Shown: piece after piece, positions 20,477 to 31,242 of the stretch
Numbering within the stretch: the first letter of the stretch is position 1
Layout of the letters: every line of letters begins with the position of its first letter
Assembly (NCBI RefSeq): GCF_016907755.1
Contig: NZ_JAFBCN010000001.1
Span: 2,728,001 to 2,792,000, forward strand
Length of the DNA stretch: 64,000 bases
Reading direction: 5' to 3'
Source: Cellulosimicrobium cellulans
Lineage (GTDB): Bacteria; Actinomycetota; Actinomycetes; Actinomycetales; Cellulomonadaceae
Notes under the pieces: model-generated
Seen by the model: the letters and a program-made list of their open reading frames with translations, nothing else
What the model was told of the DNA's origin: nothing
The model's database searches: none
Translations under genes and position numbers: made by a program

Positions 20477-21111
20477 TGTTCACGGGGATCGTGGAGGAGA
20501 TCGGGAAGGTCCGGGACATCGGGTTCCCGGGCGGCGAGGGGGAGGACGCGGTGCTCACGGTCGAGGGGCCGCTCGCGGCGTCCGACGCGAGCCTGGGCGA
20601 CTCGATCGCGGTCAACGGTGTGTGCCTGACGGTGACGAGCCTCGGGGGCGACGGGTCGTTCACGGCGGACGTGATGCCGGAGTCGTTGCGGCGTACGGCC
20701 CTGGCTGACCTCGTGGCGGGGTCGCCGGTGAACCTGGAGCGGGCCGTCCGGGCGGACGCGCGCCTGGGCGGTCACGTGGTGCAGGGGCACGTGGACGGTG
20801 TCGGCACGCTCGTGAGCCGTGACCCGGGGGAGCGCTGGGACGACCTGGTGTTCTCGGCGCCTGCGGGCTTGACGCGGTACGTGGCGGAGAAGGGCTCGAT
20901 CGCGGTGAGCGGGGTGTCGCTGACGGTGACGCGGGTGGACGCCGAGACGTTCGGCGTCTCCCTCATCCCGACGACGCTCGAGGCGACGATCCTCGGCGGC
21001 CTCGCCCCGGGCGAGCGCGTGAACCTCGAGGTCGACGTGCTCGCGAAGTACGTCGAGCGGCTACTCCTGTCGGGCTCCGGTGCCGGCGCCGCCCCCGGGA
21101 GCGCGTCGTGA
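20476..21111 (+). CDS. ribE: Riboflavin synthase (alpha chain)
   Basis: Dismutates two 6,7-dimethyl-8-ribityllumazine molecules into riboflavin. The 211-residue protein contains two lumazine-binding barrels. The first starts MFTGIVEEIGKV and has SIAVNGVCLTV. The second starts near residue 100 (GGHVVQGHVDGVGTL) and has SIAVSGVSLTV. The C-terminal trimerisation helix LAKYVERLL is present. The ATG overlaps the last base of the ribD stop and the end overlaps ribBA as GTGA, so translation is coupled. The gene is called ribE or ribC in different actinobacteria. Confidence 0.95.
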   Translation: MFTGIVEEIGKVRDIGFPGGEGEDAVLTVEGPLAASDASLGDSIAVNGVCLTVTSLGGDGSFTADVMPESLRRTALADLVAGSPVNLERAVRADARLGGHVVQGHVDGVGTLVSRDPGERWDDLVFSAPAGLTRYVAEKGSIAVSGVSLTVTRVDAETFGVSLIPTTLEATILGGLAPGERVNLEVDVLAKYVERLLLSGSGAGAAPGSAS

Positions 21112-22526
21112 CGGGCGCGGGGTCCGCGAGCGCCGCGGTGCCGGACGGTTCGGGGGGCGTGCGCCTGGGGTCGGTCGAGGACGCGCTGGCGGAGATCAGG
21201 GCGGGTCGGCCGGTGCTGGTGGCGGACTCGCCGGACCGGGAGAACGAGGCGGACGTGGTGTTCGCGGCGCGGGGGGTGTCGGCGGAGTGGGTGGCGTGGA
21301 CGATCCGGCACTCGTCGGGGTACCTGTGCGCGCCGATGCCTGCGGTGCGGGCGGACGCGCTGGAGCTGCCGTTGATGGTGCCGCACAGCCAGGACCCGCG
21401 GCGCACGGCGTACACGGTCACGGTGGACGCGGCGACGGGGGTGACGACGGGGATCTCGGCGGAGGACCGGGCGCGGACGTTGCGGGTGCTGGCGGACCCG
21501 GCGTCGGGGCCGGTGGACCTGATCCGGCCGGGGCACGTGCTGCCGTTGCGGGCGGTCCCGGGCGGGGTGCTGCATCGCGCGGGGCACACGGAGGCCGCGG
21601 TCGACCTGGTGCGCCTGGCGGGGATGGGCGAGGTCGGGGGCATCGCGGAGCTGGTGCACGACGACGGGACGATGATGCGGCTGGGGGACGCGGCGGCCCT
21701 GGCGGAGCGGGACGGGCTGGTGCTCATCACGATCGCGGACCTGGTGGCGTGGCGGCGGGTGCACGACCCGGCGCCGGCGGCGGCTCCGGACGTGCCGGGC
21801 CGGGAGTCGTTGGCCCGGCGGGTGCACCGGACGGCGGAGGCGGACCTGCCGACGGCGCACGGCCGGTTCCGGGTGGTCGGGTACCGGGACCGGCGGACCG
21901 GTGCGGAGCACGTCGCCCTGGTGCCGGCTGTCCCCCCGGCCGCGGGTGGTGACGCGAGCGCGGGGTCCGCGAGCGCCGTCGGGCCGGACGGGGTCCCGGT
22001 GGTGCGGGTGCACTCGGAGTGCCTGACGGGTGACGCGTTCGGGTCGTTGCGGTGCGACTGCGGTCCGCAGCTGCAGGCGGCGATGGAGCGGGTCGCGGCG
22101 GAGGGGGGCGCGGTGGTGTACCTGCGGGGGCACGAGGGGCGTGGCATCGGGCTGCTGGCGAAGATCGGCGCCTACGAGCTGCAGGACGCGGGCCTGGACA
22201 CGGTGCAGGCGAACCTGGAGCTGGGGTGGCCGGTGGACCGTCGGGAGTACGGGGCGGCGGCGGCGATCCTGGCGGACCTGGGGTTGTCGCGGGTGCGGTT
22301 GCTGACGAACAACCCGGCGAAGGTGACGGGGCTGGTGGCCTCGGGCATCGACGTGGTGGGGACGGAGCGGATCGAGGTGGGTCACGGTGAGCACAACCGG
22401 GCGTACCTGGTGACGAAGAAGGTGGCGATGGGTCACCTGCTGGACACGGTGGCGGTCCCGGACGGGGCTGTCCTGGTGGAGCCGGGCGACGAGCCGGGTG
22501 CGGAGACGAAGGAGGACGAGGGATGA
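21108..22526 (+). CDS. ribBA: Bifunctional DHBP synthase / GTP cyclohydrolase II
   Basis: The 472-residue fusion supplies both precursors of lumazine. The N-terminal RibB half converts ribulose 5-phosphate to dihydroxybutanone phosphate. Its acidic loop reads [10 protein letters not shown], where the usual Gly of RENEGD is Ala but the Arg, Glu, Glu and Asp ligands remain, and RPGHV and HTEAAVDL follow. The RibA half opens GTP, with zinc Cys in [16 protein letters not shown] and HEGRGIGLL for GTP/pyrophosphate. An Ala/Gly-rich insert (about residues 275-292) separates early and later RibA strands. GTGA and ATGA overlaps tie it to ribE and ribH. Confidence 0.95.
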   Translation: MTGAGSASAAVPDGSGGVRLGSVEDALAEIRAGRPVLVADSPDRENEADVVFAARGVSAEWVAWTIRHSSGYLCAPMPAVRADALELPLMVPHSQDPRRTAYTVTVDAATGVTTGISAEDRARTLRVLADPASGPVDLIRPGHVLPLRAVPGGVLHRAGHTEAAVDLVRLAGMGEVGGIAELVHDDGTMMRLGDAAALAERDGLVLITIADLVAWRRVHDPAPAAAPDVPGRESLARRVHRTAEADLPTAHGRFRVVGYRDRRTGAEHVALVPAVPPAAGGDASAGSASAVGPDGVPVVRVHSECLTGDAFGSLRCDCGPQLQAAMERVAAEGGAVVYLRGHEGRGIGLLAKIGAYELQDAGLDTVQANLELGWPVDRREYGAAAAILADLGLSRVRLLTNNPAKVTGLVASGIDVVGTERIEVGHGEHNRAYLVTKKVAMGHLLDTVAVPDGAVLVEPGDEPGAETKEDEG

Positions 22527-22990
22527 GCGGGGCAGGTGCGCCGACGGTGAGCGTGGACGGGTCGGGGCTGCGGGTGACGGTGGTCGCGGCGAGCTGGCAC
22601 ACGCGGGTGATGGACGGGTTGCTGGCGGGTGCGCGCCGGGCGTTGGCGGCGGCGAACGTGTCGCACGTGAGCGTGGTGCGGGTGCCGGGGTCGTTCGAGC
22701 TGCCGGTGGCGGCGGCGCGCGCGGTGGAGCACGGCGCGGACGCGGTGGTGGCGCTGGGGGTGGTGATCCGTGGGGGGACGCCGCACTTCGAGTACGTGTG
22801 CCAGGCGGCGACGTCGGGCCTGACGGACGTGAGCGTGCGCACGGGCGTGCCGGTGGGGTTCGGCGTGCTGACGTGCGACGACGAGCAGCAGGCGCTGGAC
22901 CGGGCGGGCCTGGAGGGGTCGCGTGAGGACAAGGGTGCGGAGGCCGCGGAGGCCGCGGTCGCGACGGTGGTGGCGCTGCGCGACCTGTGA
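22523..22990 (+). CDS. ribH: 6,7-Dimethyl-8-ribityllumazine synthase
   Basis: Condenses dihydroxybutanone phosphate with aminoribitylaminouracil. The 155-residue protein shows [18 protein letters not shown] (substrate ring stacking on the aromatic residue), [29 protein letters not shown] (catalytic His), [18 protein letters not shown] and a GAEAAEAAV helix typical of icosahedral lumazine synthases. It overlaps ribBA as ATGA and is the last gene of the operon. hisE begins under its own promoter 74 bases later. Confidence 0.96.
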   Translation: MSGAGAPTVSVDGSGLRVTVVAASWHTRVMDGLLAGARRALAAANVSHVSVVRVPGSFELPVAAARAVEHGADAVVALGVVIRGGTPHFEYVCQAATSGLTDVSVRTGVPVGFGVLTCDDEQQALDRAGLEGSREDKGAEAAEAAVATVVALRDL

Positions 22991-23050
22991 CGGGGCGGCC
23001 GGGGCGTGCCCGCTGGGCGGACCGCGCCCCGGCGTCGCCCGGGTGGCGGA

Positions 23051-23056
23051 TACCCT
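23051..23056 (+). promoter_or_regulatory. Leaderless-type -10 box of hisE
   Basis: TACCCT followed by seven bases and the hisE GTG at 23064. Confidence 0.6.
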
Positions 23057-23063
23057 GGGGCGC

Positions 23064-23327
23064 GTGAAGACGTTCGAGTCCCTGTTCGCGGAGCTGTCCG
23101 AGAAGGCCACGACGCGACCTGCCGGTTCCGGCACGGTCGCGGAGCTGGACGCCGGCGTGCACGCGATCGGGAAGAAGGTGGTCGAGGAGGCCGCCGAGGT
23201 GTGGATGGCCGCCGAGTACGAGGGCGACGTGAAGACGGCGGAGGAGATCTCCCAGCTCCTCTACCACCTGCAGGTCCTCATGCTGGCGAAGGGTCTGAGC
23301 CTGCAGGACGTGTACGAGCATCTGTGA
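23064..23327 (+). CDS. hisE: Phosphoribosyl-ATP pyrophosphatase
   Basis: Hydrolyses phosphoribosyl-ATP to phosphoribosyl-AMP, the second step of histidine synthesis. The 87-residue all-alpha MazG-like protein has the metal-binding run [18 protein letters not shown] and, later, [18 protein letters not shown] 23064 is chosen because a TAnnnT box lies seven bases upstream and the family starts near [15 protein letters not shown]. hisG follows after 111 bases, the usual actinobacterial hisE-hisG pair. Confidence 0.95.
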   Translation: MKTFESLFAELSEKATTRPAGSGTVAELDAGVHAIGKKVVEEAAEVWMAAEYEGDVKTAEEISQLLYHLQVLMLAKGLSLQDVYEHL

Positions 23328-23438
23328 GCGGCCGTGCCGGTGAGCGTCCCGCTCCCGGCCGCGAGCGCCGCTCGCCCCTGCTCTCGTCGCCGTTCCCGCC
23401 CTGACCCGCTGCCGATCCCCTGAACGAAGGTTCCCGTC

Positions 23439-24293
23439 ATGCTGCGTATCGCCGTCCCCAACAAGGGGTCCCTGTCCGAGCCCGCCGTCGAGATGCTGCG
23501 CGAGGCGGGGTACCGCCAGCGTCGTGACTCGCGCGAGCTGGTGCTGGCCGACCCGGACAACGACGTCGAGTTCTTCTTCCTGCGGCCGCGCGACATCGCG
23601 GTGTACGTGGGGTCGGGCACGGTGGACGTGGGGATCACGGGCCGGGACCTGCTGCTGGACTCGGGCGCGGACGCGGTGGAGCACATGCAGCTCGGGTTCG
23701 GCGGGTCGACGTTCCGGTACGCGGCCCCGGCGGGCACGGTGACGTCGCTGGAGCAGGTGCAGGGCCTGCGGGTGGCGACGTCGTACGAGGTGCTGGTCGA
23801 GGGTCACCTGCGCTCGCACGGCGTGCAGGCCACGGTCGTGCACCTGGACGGCGCGGTGGAGTCGGCGGTGCAGCTCGGGGTGGCGGACGTCGTCGCGGAC
23901 GTCGTGTCGACGGGCACGACGCTGCGGGGCGCGGGCCTGGAGGTGTTCGGCGACCCGATCCTCGTGTCGGAGGCGGTCCTCATCCGTCCGCGCGCGGTCG
24001 CGGAGGCGGACGTCCCGGCCGGTGTCGAGGTGCTGAGCCGGCGCCTGCAGGGTGTGCTCACGGCCCGGCAGTACGTCCTCATGGACTACGACGTGCCGGT
24101 GTCGCTGGTGGAGCGGGCGGTCGCGATCACGCCGGGCCTGGAGTCGCCGACGGTGTCCCCGCTGCACGACCGGGACTGGGCGGCGGTGCGGGCGATGGTG
24201 CGCCGCGATCAGACGAACCAGGTCATGGACGCCCTGTACGACGTGGGGGCGCGCGCGATCCTCGTGACGCGGATCCACGCGTCCCGCCTCTGA
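23439..24293 (+). CDS. hisG: ATP phosphoribosyltransferase (long form)
   Basis: Joins ATP and PRPP in the first, feedback-regulated step of histidine synthesis. The 284-residue length marks the long, self-sufficient form. [19 protein letters not shown] opens the protein and [14 protein letters not shown] follows. [18 protein letters not shown] is the PRPP-binding loop. The C-terminal ACT-like histidine-binding domain runs from about residue 212 ([17 protein letters not shown]) to the end. ATG 23439 has a GAAGG site upstream. The stop is followed by a short 7-bp hairpin. Confidence 0.96.
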   Translation: MLRIAVPNKGSLSEPAVEMLREAGYRQRRDSRELVLADPDNDVEFFFLRPRDIAVYVGSGTVDVGITGRDLLLDSGADAVEHMQLGFGGSTFRYAAPAGTVTSLEQVQGLRVATSYEVLVEGHLRSHGVQATVVHLDGAVESAVQLGVADVVADVVSTGTTLRGAGLEVFGDPILVSEAVLIRPRAVAEADVPAGVEVLSRRLQGVLTARQYVLMDYDVPVSLVERAVAITPGLESPTVSPLHDRDWAAVRAMVRRDQTNQVMDALYDVGARAILVTRIHASRL

Positions 24294-24312
24294 CCTTGAT
24301 TGCGCTGGCGGG

Positions 24313-24330
24313 CGACGCCTGTGGGCGTCG
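24313..24330 (+). terminator. Short hairpin after hisG
   Basis: CGACGCC (24313-24319) pairs with GGCGTCG (24324-24330), loop TGTG, 20 bases past the stop. It is a weak candidate. Confidence 0.4.
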
Positions 24331-24353
24331 TGCGGGTGTGAGACGGTGGCGGC

Positions 24354-24848
24354 ATGAGCACCGACCCGTTCCCGGACCCCGGGCTGCCGGGGGAGCGTGA
24401 CGACGACCCGTACCGGCCGTTCCGGCCCCGGTTCGGCCTGGTGTCGGCGTGGGCGACGGGCGTCGTCGTGGTCGGGGGGTGCGTCGTCGTGGGTCTGTCC
24501 GCGACGGGGCCGCTCGGTACGTCCTGGGTGAACCGCCTCTCCCTGGCGGCGTTCGCGCTGTTCGCGGCGTGGCTGCTCTGGCGCCTCGGGGGCGTGCACG
24601 CCGTCCCGACGCGCGACGGCCTGCGGGTGCGCAACGTCATCTACACGCGCGAGCTGGTGTGGGCGCAGGTCGTGTCGGTCCGGTTCGGCAGCGGCGACGC
24701 GTGGGTGCGCCTGGACCTCGCCGACGGGTCGACGCTCGCCGTCATGGGGATCCAGCGGGCCGACGGCGCGCGCGGTGACGCGGAGGCACGTCGCCTGGCG
24801 GCGCTGGTCCAGGCCCACGGCGAGGCGCACGAGGGACCGCGCACCTGA
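24354..24848 (+). CDS. PH-domain membrane protein
   Basis: The 164-residue protein has two predicted membrane helices, about residues 29-50 (LVSAWATGVVVVGGCVVVGL) and 61-76 (LSLAAFALFAAWLLWRL). A small bacterial PH-like beta domain follows (AVPTRDGLRVRNVIYTRELVWAQVVSVRFG...WVRLDLADGSTLAVMGIQ). This matches the bPH_6 type found next to hisG in many actinobacteria, including mycobacteria. Function is unknown. ATG 24354 has no strong ribosome-binding site. A 17-bp terminator separates it from the convergent helicase gene. Confidence 0.75.
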   Translation: MSTDPFPDPGLPGERDDDPYRPFRPRFGLVSAWATGVVVVGGCVVVGLSATGPLGTSWVNRLSLAAFALFAAWLLWRLGGVHAVPTRDGLRVRNVIYTRELVWAQVVSVRFGSGDAWVRLDLADGSTLAVMGIQRADGARGDAEARRLAALVQAHGEAHEGPRT

Positions 24849-24871
24849 GGCGCGACGACGCGGGCGGAACG

Positions 24872-24908
24872 CGAACGGCCCCCGATCCAGCGGATCGGGG
24901 GCCGTTCG
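24872..24908. terminator. Bidirectional terminator between the PH-domain and DEAD-box genes
   Basis: Perfect 17-bp inverted repeat, arms 24872-24888 and 24892-24908, loop AGC, between convergent genes. Confidence 0.85.
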
Positions 24909-24943
24909 TCTGCGCGCGTCGCCGGGCGGCGACGGCGGGTGCG

Positions 24944-26857
<1,914 letters not shown>

Positions 26858-27044
26858 GAAAGGGTGAGGACCGTTCGTTTCGGGGTGTGGAGTGGCGTGC
26901 GGTCACCAGGACGGTTCTCGCAGGTCGCACTCCCGAACACACCAGGCCGGCCACCAGGACGATCAGGGACGATCGAGGGGGGGACGGCCGCTCTCACGGA
27001 CACACGCGGGACGAGCGACGAACTCCAGAGGTGTGGCCATCCTA
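26858..27044 (-). promoter_or_regulatory. Promoter and long leader of the DEAD-box gene
   Basis: On the minus strand TAGGAT (27044 to 27039) is a good -10, predicting a start near 27032 and an untranslated leader of about 175 bases. No gene lies between here and the divergent pgsA start. Long leaders that control decay or translation are known for cold-shock helicase genes; whether this one does so is inference. Confidence 0.4.
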
Positions 27045-27198
27045 CCGGAGGTCGCGCTCGGGCAGGCGGGGCGCACCCGGTGACGTCCCTCACCCGGGGC
27101 CCGGCGCCGACGTCGGCCAGGACGGACGAAGCGGGTGATTTCCCCCGTCACGGGCGCCGCGCCGCGAAATGAGGGCCCGGGTTCGGAGGCCCGGTACG

Positions 27199-27204
27199 TA
27201 GGAT
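27199..27204 (+). promoter_or_regulatory. -10 box of the pgsA-DUF881 operon
   Basis: TAGGAT, predicted start near 27211. It overlaps an ATG at 27203 that would otherwise open the pgsA frame, which argues for a GTG start downstream. Confidence 0.45.
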
Positions 27205-27253
27205 GGTCCGCGCGCGGCAGGTCGCCGCGACGGCGCGACGTGAGCACGGGGCG

Positions 27254-27886
27254 GTGGGTGTGTCAGCAGGGCAGCAGGTCAGCTCCCGCGTCCTGACCGT
27301 CCCGAACGTCATCAGCCTCCTGCGGCTGCTCCTCGTGCCCGTGTTCGCGGTCCTCATCGTGCGCGGCGACGACGTCTGGGCGCTGGTCGTGCTCGCGGTG
27401 TCGGGGGCGTCGGACTGGCTCGACGGTGTCCTCGCGCGACGCCTGGACCAGGTGAGCCGCCTCGGGCAGATGCTCGACCCGGCCGCGGACCGGCTCTTCA
27501 TCCTCGTCACCCTCCTGGGTCTGGCGTGGCGCGACGTGGTGCCCGTGTGGCTCGTCGTGGTCATCGTGGGGCGGGACGTGCTCCTCGTCGGGCTGCTGCC
27601 GCTGCTGGCGCGCCACGGGTACGGGCCTCTGCCGGTGAGCTTCGCGGGCAAGGCCGGGACGTTCGCGCTGCTGTACGCGTTCCCGCTCCTGCTGCTGGCC
27701 GAGATGCCGGGATGGCTGGGCGACGTCGCCGCGGTCACGGGCTGGGCGTTCACCTGGTGGGGCGTCGGCCTGTACTGGCTCGCGGGCGCCCAGTACGTGC
27801 TGCAGACGCGCGCGCTCGTCGTGCGCGACCGGGCCGGCGGCGGAGAGACCGACGAGACCGGCACGACGACTCAGGAGGCGCCGTGA
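27254..27886 (+). CDS. pgsA: CDP-alcohol phosphatidyltransferase (PgsA-like)
   Basis: An integral membrane enzyme of phospholipid headgroup synthesis. The CDP-alcohol transferase signature is complete: SDWLDGVLARRLDQVSRLGQ followed by MLDPAADR, giving D-x2-DG-x2-AR-x8-G-x3-D-x3-D. Five to six hydrophobic helices are visible. The product is probably phosphatidylglycerophosphate, but related actinobacterial enzymes make phosphatidylinositol phosphate or cardiolipin. GTG 27254 (or 27260) is chosen because the upstream ATG at 27203 lies inside a -10 box. The block from here to the MerR gene at 33387 parallels M. tuberculosis Rv1822-Rv1830. Confidence 0.85.
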   Translation: MGVSAGQQVSSRVLTVPNVISLLRLLLVPVFAVLIVRGDDVWALVVLAVSGASDWLDGVLARRLDQVSRLGQMLDPAADRLFILVTLLGLAWRDVVPVWLVVVIVGRDVLLVGLLPLLARHGYGPLPVSFAGKAGTFALLYAFPLLLLAEMPGWLGDVAAVTGWAFTWWGVGLYWLAGAQYVLQTRALVVRDRAGGGETDETGTTTQEAP

Positions 27887-28854
27887 GCGAGAACCGTCCG
27901 GACCCGGGCGGCGCCGCACGCCGCGCCCCCGTCGACGCGTCGATGACGCTCCTCAACGAGGTCATGCACCGCCCGCTCGACCCGGGGTACGCGGACGCCG
28001 CGGCGCGCCGCGCCGCCGGGCAGTCCCCGCACCGCGGCCGCACGGGCACCGTGACCCTCGTCGCCCTGGCGGTCGTCCTCGGTGTCGTGACCACGGCGGC
28101 CGCCGTCGAGCTGCGCGCCCCGCAGCCGGGCGTCATCGCGGCGCGCGAGACCCTGGAGCAGGAGATCCTCGACCGGCAGGGCGCCGCCGAGGAGCTCACG
28201 GCCCGCGGCGCGGAGCTGTCCGGGGAGATCGAGCAGCTGCAGGGCGCGGCGCTCAGCGGCGCGAGCGCGGACGTGCTGCAGGGCCTCCAGGAGGAGGGCG
28301 CGCTCACCGGTACGCAGGCGGTCGAGGGGCAGGGGGTCGTCGTCACGCTCGACGACACCAGCGGTGGCCTGTCGTCCGACACCGTGGACGCGAACTCGCT
28401 CGTGCACGACTCCGACCTGCAGCGCGTCGTCAACGCGCTCTGGGCCGGCGGCGCGGAGGCGGTCGCGATCAACGGTCAGCGCCTCACCGGGCTGTCGGCG
28501 ATCCGCTCCGCCGGGGACGCGGTGCTCGTCGACCTGCAGCCCCTCGTCGGCCCCTACCGGGTCGAGGCGATCGGCGACCCGGACACCCTGCGCACCTCGC
28601 TCCTGCGCTCCGGCACGTCGGACTACCTGCAGATCCTGGGAACCCAGTACGGCATCCGGTCGAGCGTGACGACGCAGAGCCGCCTCGACCTGCCAGGCCG
28701 CTCCGCGCCCACGCTGTTCTTCGCGAAGGGCCCGGCGGCGCCCGTAGACTCCGACACGCCCGCCGGGAGCACCGACGGCACGACGGACGGCACGACCGAC
28801 GGGTCCGGGACGGGCCCGGACGCGCACGAGACAGGGCAGGAGATCGTCGAATGA
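27883..28854 (+). CDS. DUF881 membrane-anchored protein 1
   Basis: The 323-residue protein has a short cytoplasmic N-terminus and one membrane helix at about residues 55-74 (GTVTLVALAVVLGVVTTAAA). An extracytoplasmic coiled-coil stretch (TLEQEILDRQGAAEELTARG) leads into the DUF881 domain (VVVTLDDTSGG... LQRVVNALWAGGAEAVAINGQRL ... YRVEAIGDPDTL). The C-terminal 35 residues are Thr/Gly/Asp-rich. DUF881 proteins cluster with cell-division genes but have no assigned biochemical role. It overlaps pgsA (GTGA) and the small basic protein (ATGA). Confidence 0.85.
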   Translation: MSENRPDPGGAARRAPVDASMTLLNEVMHRPLDPGYADAAARRAAGQSPHRGRTGTVTLVALAVVLGVVTTAAAVELRAPQPGVIAARETLEQEILDRQGAAEELTARGAELSGEIEQLQGAALSGASADVLQGLQEEGALTGTQAVEGQGVVVTLDDTSGGLSSDTVDANSLVHDSDLQRVVNALWAGGAEAVAINGQRLTGLSAIRSAGDAVLVDLQPLVGPYRVEAIGDPDTLRTSLLRSGTSDYLQILGTQYGIRSSVTTQSRLDLPGRSAPTLFFAKGPAAPVDSDTPAGSTDGTTDGTTDGSGTGPDAHETGQEIVE

Positions 28855-29183
28855 TCGCAGTCGTCGGACTGGTGGTGGGCATCGTCGCGGGCCTCGTCCT
28901 GCAACCCACCGTGCCCGTGTCGCTGCAGCCCTACCTGCCCATCGCCGTCGTGGCCGCGCTCGACGCCCTGTTCGGGGGCCTGCGCGCCCGGCTCGACGGG
29001 CTGTTCGACGACAAGGTCTTCCTCGTCTCGTTCCTGTCGAACGTCGTCGTCGCCGCCCTCATCGTCTTCCTCGGCGACCAGCTCGGTGTCGGGAGCCAGC
29101 TCTCCACGGCCGTCGTCGTCGTCCTCGGCATCCGCATCTTCTCCAACGCCGCCGCGATCCGGCGCCACATCTTCAAGGCGTGA
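28851..29183 (+). CDS. sbp: Small basic family membrane protein (DUF1290)
   Basis: The 110-residue protein has three hydrophobic helices and the conserved family stretch PYLPIAVVAALDALFGGLRA. It ends in a conserved IRIFSNAAAIRRHIF tail. It belongs to the Sbp/DUF1290 family that sits between two DUF881 genes in actinobacteria and near ftsZ in firmicutes. The role is probably in the envelope or division machinery but unproven. It is translationally coupled on both sides by four-base overlaps. Confidence 0.88.
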   Translation: MIAVVGLVVGIVAGLVLQPTVPVSLQPYLPIAVVAALDALFGGLRARLDGLFDDKVFLVSFLSNVVVAALIVFLGDQLGVGSQLSTAVVVVLGIRIFSNAAAIRRHIFKA

Positions 29184-30583
29184 GCGTGACCCGCGACCCC
29201 CAGGACCCCCGCGACGCGGCCGCCACCGACGTGACGCCGGACGCCGCTCCGGACGCCGTGCGCGAGCGCGCCGAGCAGACCTCCCACGGGACCGCCGCCG
29301 ACGTCGTGGCCGCCCAGCCCGACCCGGTGGGCACGGACCAGGACCTGGTCGAGGCGGACACCGCGCCCGACCCCGAGCGTCAGCCCGAGGGCCAGGAGGA
29401 GCCCGCCGCCGCGCGCGCGACCACCGGCGAGGCGGTCGACGACGCTGCCGACGCGACCGGCGCCGAGGCCGGCGACCCGACGGACGCTCCCGCGCGCGAG
29501 CCCGACGTCGCCCCCGAGACGGACCGCGAGGTCGACCAGGAAGGCGCCGTCGACGACGGCTCCTCCGGCGACCAGGAGCGCGACGTGCCCCCCGCGCCGG
29601 GCGCGGATCCCGAGGACGACCCGGCGGGCGCCGCACCGCCGGAGAGCGCCGACGGGAACACGGAGGCGCCGGACCACGCCCCGGACGACGCCGTCGCCCC
29701 GGACGACGACCCGCACCCCGACACGCCGCAGCCCGACACGCCGCGCGACGACACGACCACCGAGGGCACGACCGGCACCGAGGGCTCGACGCCGGAGGAG
29801 CCGCCCGCGACGACGGGGACGATCGGCGCCGTGGGCCGCCACGGCTCCCCGACGCGGCCGGAGCCGCGCGGGCTGCGGGGGCTCGGGCGCGCGCTGCGCC
29901 CGCGCGCGTCCCGGTCCCAGATCGTCGTCGGGGTCCTGTGCGCTCTGCTCGGCTTCGCGCTCGTCGTCCAGGTGAGCCAGACGCAGGAGGACCAGCTCTC
30001 GTCCCTGCGCCAGAGCGACCTCGTGCGCCTCCTCGACGACGTGACCCAGCGCTCCGGCGAGCTCGAGGACCAGGTCTCCTCGCTCGAGTCGACGCGGGAC
30101 GAGCTGCAGTCGGGGTCCGGGCGCGAGCGTGCCGCCCTCGAGCTCGCCGAGCAGCAGGCGGAGACCCTCGGAATCCTGTCCGGCCGGCTCCCCGCCGAGG
30201 GGCCGGGCGTCGAGATCGAGGTCGTCGAGGGCGCGGAGCCGCTCGACGCGTTCGCGCTCTTCAACGTGCTCGAGGAGCTGCGCAACGCGGGCGCGGAGGC
30301 GATGGAGGTCAACGGGGTCCGCCTCGTGGCGAGCAGCTACTTCGAGGACTCGGCCGAGGGCGTCGTGGTCGACGGGCAGACGATCTCCTCGCCGTACCGG
30401 TGGAACGTGATCGGCGACCCGTCCACGCTCGAGACGGCTCTCGAGATCCCCGGCGGCGCCATGGCGTCGCTGCGGGCGGACGGGGCGCGCACGACGATCA
30501 CCCAGCAGGACCGGGTCGAGGTCGCCGCGACCGTCGAGCCCGGCGCGCCGCAGTACGCGACCCCGGTCCCCGCCGACGAGTGA
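29180..30583 (+). CDS. DUF881 protein 2 with long acidic N-terminal tail
   Basis: The 467-residue protein is a paralogue of the DUF881 protein two genes upstream. Residues 1 to about 240 are almost wholly Asp/Glu/Pro/Ala/Thr and should be disordered and cytoplasmic. A membrane helix follows at about 248-264 (IVVGVLCALLGFALVVQ), then a coiled coil (VRLLDDVTQRSGELEDQV) and the DUF881 domain with ALFNVLEELRNAGAEAMEVNGVRL and YRWNVIGDPSTLE. The acidic tail is far longer than that of the first paralogue. GTG overlaps the small basic gene. In mycobacteria gcvH follows here; in this window garA follows directly. Confidence 0.85.
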   Translation: MSVTRDPQDPRDAAATDVTPDAAPDAVRERAEQTSHGTAADVVAAQPDPVGTDQDLVEADTAPDPERQPEGQEEPAAARATTGEAVDDAADATGAEAGDPTDAPAREPDVAPETDREVDQEGAVDDGSSGDQERDVPPAPGADPEDDPAGAAPPESADGNTEAPDHAPDDAVAPDDDPHPDTPQPDTPRDDTTTEGTTGTEGSTPEEPPATTGTIGAVGRHGSPTRPEPRGLRGLGRALRPRASRSQIVVGVLCALLGFALVVQVSQTQEDQLSSLRQSDLVRLLDDVTQRSGELEDQVSSLESTRDELQSGSGRERAALELAEQQAETLGILSGRLPAEGPGVEIEVVEGAEPLDAFALFNVLEELRNAGAEAMEVNGVRLVASSYFEDSAEGVVVDGQTISSPYRWNVIGDPSTLETALEIPGGAMASLRADGARTTITQQDRVEVAATVEPGAPQYATPVPADE

Positions 30584-30759
30584 CCGCGGCTTCCCGCATC
30601 CCCGCAGGCCGGGGTAGGTTGGGACGACCGTGGGTCGCGCGCACCGCGTGACCTGCGGGTGTAGTAGTTTTCGAGCACTGATTCCGCACGTGGGGCCACG
30701 GCCCTGCGGTGCGGTGTTCCGAGGTCGAGCACGACGTGCGTGAGCCCCGAGGAGGCGAG

Positions 30760-31242
30760 ATGAGTGTCCCAGGCGGTCCTGAGGTGCCGAACCGGGCGGG
30801 TAGCGACACGACGGTCAGCTTCGGCCGGATCGAGGCCCCGATCGAGGAGGGCGTGCAGCCGGGCGGCCTGAGCCCCGAGGAGCACGCCGCGGTCGCGGCC
30901 CTGCCGCGCCACTCCGCCCTGCTCATCATGCAGCGCGGTCCCGGGCAGGGGTCCCGCTTCCTCCTCGACGCCGAGCGCACCGTCGCCGGCCGCTCGGAGC
31001 GCGCGGACATCTTCCTCGACGACGTCACCGTGTCGCGCAAGCACGCCGAGTTCGTGCGCGAGGGCGAGCACTTCCTCGTGCGCGACGTCGGGTCGCTCAA
31101 CGGGACGTACGTGAACCGCAGCCGCATCGACGCCGTCGCGCTCGCGACGGGCGACGAGGTGCAGATCGGCAAGTACCGGCTCACGTTCCACGCCAGCCCG
31201 CACGCGGGGGCACCGGCGGGCGGCACGGCTCCCCGGTCGTGA
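30760..31242 (+). CDS. garA: FHA-domain protein GarA/OdhI
   Basis: The 160-residue protein carries one FHA domain at about residues 72-140: TVAGRSERADIFLDDVTVSRKHAEF, then LVRDVGSLNGTYVNR, with the phosphothreonine-binding Arg, Ser and Asn present. The N-terminal tail contains DTTVSF, at the position of the ETTS phosphorylation site of GarA/OdhI. In the family, phosphorylation by Ser/Thr kinases switches control of 2-oxoglutarate dehydrogenase and glutamate metabolism. ATG 30760 has GAGGAGGC upstream. The 176-base gap before it has a weak 5-bp hairpin and possible -10 boxes (TAGGTT 30615, TAGTTT 30665). Confidence 0.88.
   Translation: MSVPGGPEVPNRAGSDTTVSFGRIEAPIEEGVQPGGLSPEEHAAVAALPRHSALLIMQRGPGQGSRFLLDAERTVAGRSERADIFLDDVTVSRKHAEFVREGEHFLVRDVGSLNGTYVNRSRIDAVALATGDEVQIGKYRLTFHASPHAGAPAGGTAPRS

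Noticed and set aside
20772-24830. A 1352-codon open frame antisense to the riboflavin and histidine genes
   Set aside because: No recognisable motif, and it spans five well-supported genes on the other strand.
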